A stretch of 64,000 bases of DNA, from positions 1 to 64,000 of the forward strand of contig JAFDYJ010000010.1 of the NCBI GenBank assembly GCA_018267515.1. The letters run 5' to 3'. This DNA comes from Bacteroidota bacterium. GTDB taxonomy: Bacteria; Bacteroidota; Bacteroidia; Chitinophagales; Chitinophagaceae. This document shows, piece by piece, positions 63,804-64,000 of the stretch (positions within the stretch are counted from its first letter, which is position 1; each line of letters starts with the position of its first letter). Below the pieces are notes generated by a model. That model saw only the letters and a program-made list of their open reading frames with translations. It made no database searches and had not been told where the DNA came from. The translations under genes were made by a program, and so were the position numbers.

Positions 63804-64000
63804 TTAAAAAATCAATGGGATATTTATTTTAAGTCCTAAATTTCTTCCCATATTATAAATACCATGAAATCCTCTTGGATCCTCAGGATAGGGCTCAAAG
63901 TATTTGAGCCGGCTTAAATGATCCTGGTAAGCTATATTAAATAAATTATTGCCCATTAAATAAAAATTACAGACCACCTGCCCTTTCTTATTTGTAATAC
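63804..64000 (-). CDS. C-terminal end of a TonB-dependent receptor, cut by window edge
   Basis: Minus-strand frame open from the right edge to a TAA at 63804, encoding about 65 residues. The segment NNLFNIAYQDHLSRLKYF, then GIYNMGRNLGLKINIPLIF, matches the last barrel strands of TonB-dependent receptors (Y-Q-D-H-L-S-R near the end, terminal phenylalanine). The rest of the gene lies beyond the window, so ligand and type cannot be told. It is convergent with the ABC transporter. Confidence 0.75.
   Translation of the reverse strand, partial: ITNKKGQVVCNFYLMGNNLFNIAYQDHLSRLKYFEPYPEDPRGFHGIYNMGRNLGLKINIPLIF

Noticed and set aside
1..64000. tRNA, rRNA, CRISPR, transposase or prophage genes
   Set aside because: I looked for these across the window and found no convincing candidate, including no tRNA-like T-loop sequence.

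Overview
The window is a stretch of AT-rich chromosome from a member of the Bacteroidota, most likely close to Chitinophagaceae. The evidence is a SusC/SusD outer-membrane pair, several TonB-dependent or other outer-membrane barrels, PorT of the type IX secretion system next to menG, a metalloprotease with a C-terminal sorting domain of type IX style, a QVH-type dihydroorotase, and near-absence of Shine-Dalgarno sequences. Recurrent TAnnTTTG boxes lie just upstream of start codons, as expected for the Bacteroidota housekeeping sigma factor. I see no rRNA, tRNA, CRISPR array, insertion sequence or prophage. It reads as core genome plus a few accessory modules.

Layout. 1-6.3 kb: 5'-truncated phoH, a lipoprotein, fluoride channel crcB and its DUF190 partner, pyrophosphatase, a half-size TSUP permease, a secreted unknown, a YkfC-like NlpC/P60 peptidase, and an ECF sigma factor with a membrane-anchored partner. 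6.3-17.7 kb: an orphan MurC-like ligase, a YdeI-like protein, an outer-membrane barrel, a cytoplasmic DsbA-like protein with a CxxA site, clpB, a class C beta-lactamase-like hydrolase, a two-TM channel-like protein, queG and a secreted unknown. 17.8-24.4 kb: susD-susC, an SRPBCC protein and an ABC-2 permease. 24.4-33.5 kb: folK, a deoxynucleoside kinase, an MFS exporter, a Tat-type metallo-hydrolase, an RES/Xre toxin-antitoxin pair with a visible operator, a YkgJ-type protein, gcvP and a P4-type acid phosphatase.

33.6-43.2 kb: pyruvate dehydrogenase E2, a DUF5723-like protein, a CoA-binding protein, two secreted proteins (one a metalloprotease), a YkuK-like protein, engB, menG and porT. 43.2-50 kb: an alpha-glucan/alpha-glucoside locus. 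Four minus-strand genes (PhyH dioxygenase, TIM-barrel isomerase, secreted GH13, SLC45-like transporter) diverge from a cytoplasmic GH13 glucosidase, which suggests outside cleavage, uptake and inside hydrolysis. 50.2-60.2 kb: an S10 peptidase, a Wzi-like barrel, pyrC with a MutS-like ATPase, an M1 peptidase, and two tandem paralogous membrane proteins of unknown function. 60.3-64 kb: comM, an ABC exporter, and the C-terminal end of a TonB-dependent receptor running off the right edge.

The least explained items are the tandem membrane paralogs (58.2-60.2 kb), the channel-like protein without a K+ filter (15.6 kb), the inverted repeat around the clpB ribosome binding site, the RES/Xre operator fused to its promoter, and a terminator hairpin that contains the promoter-like box of the next gene (40.0 kb). 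No clearly new multi-gene system is evident.
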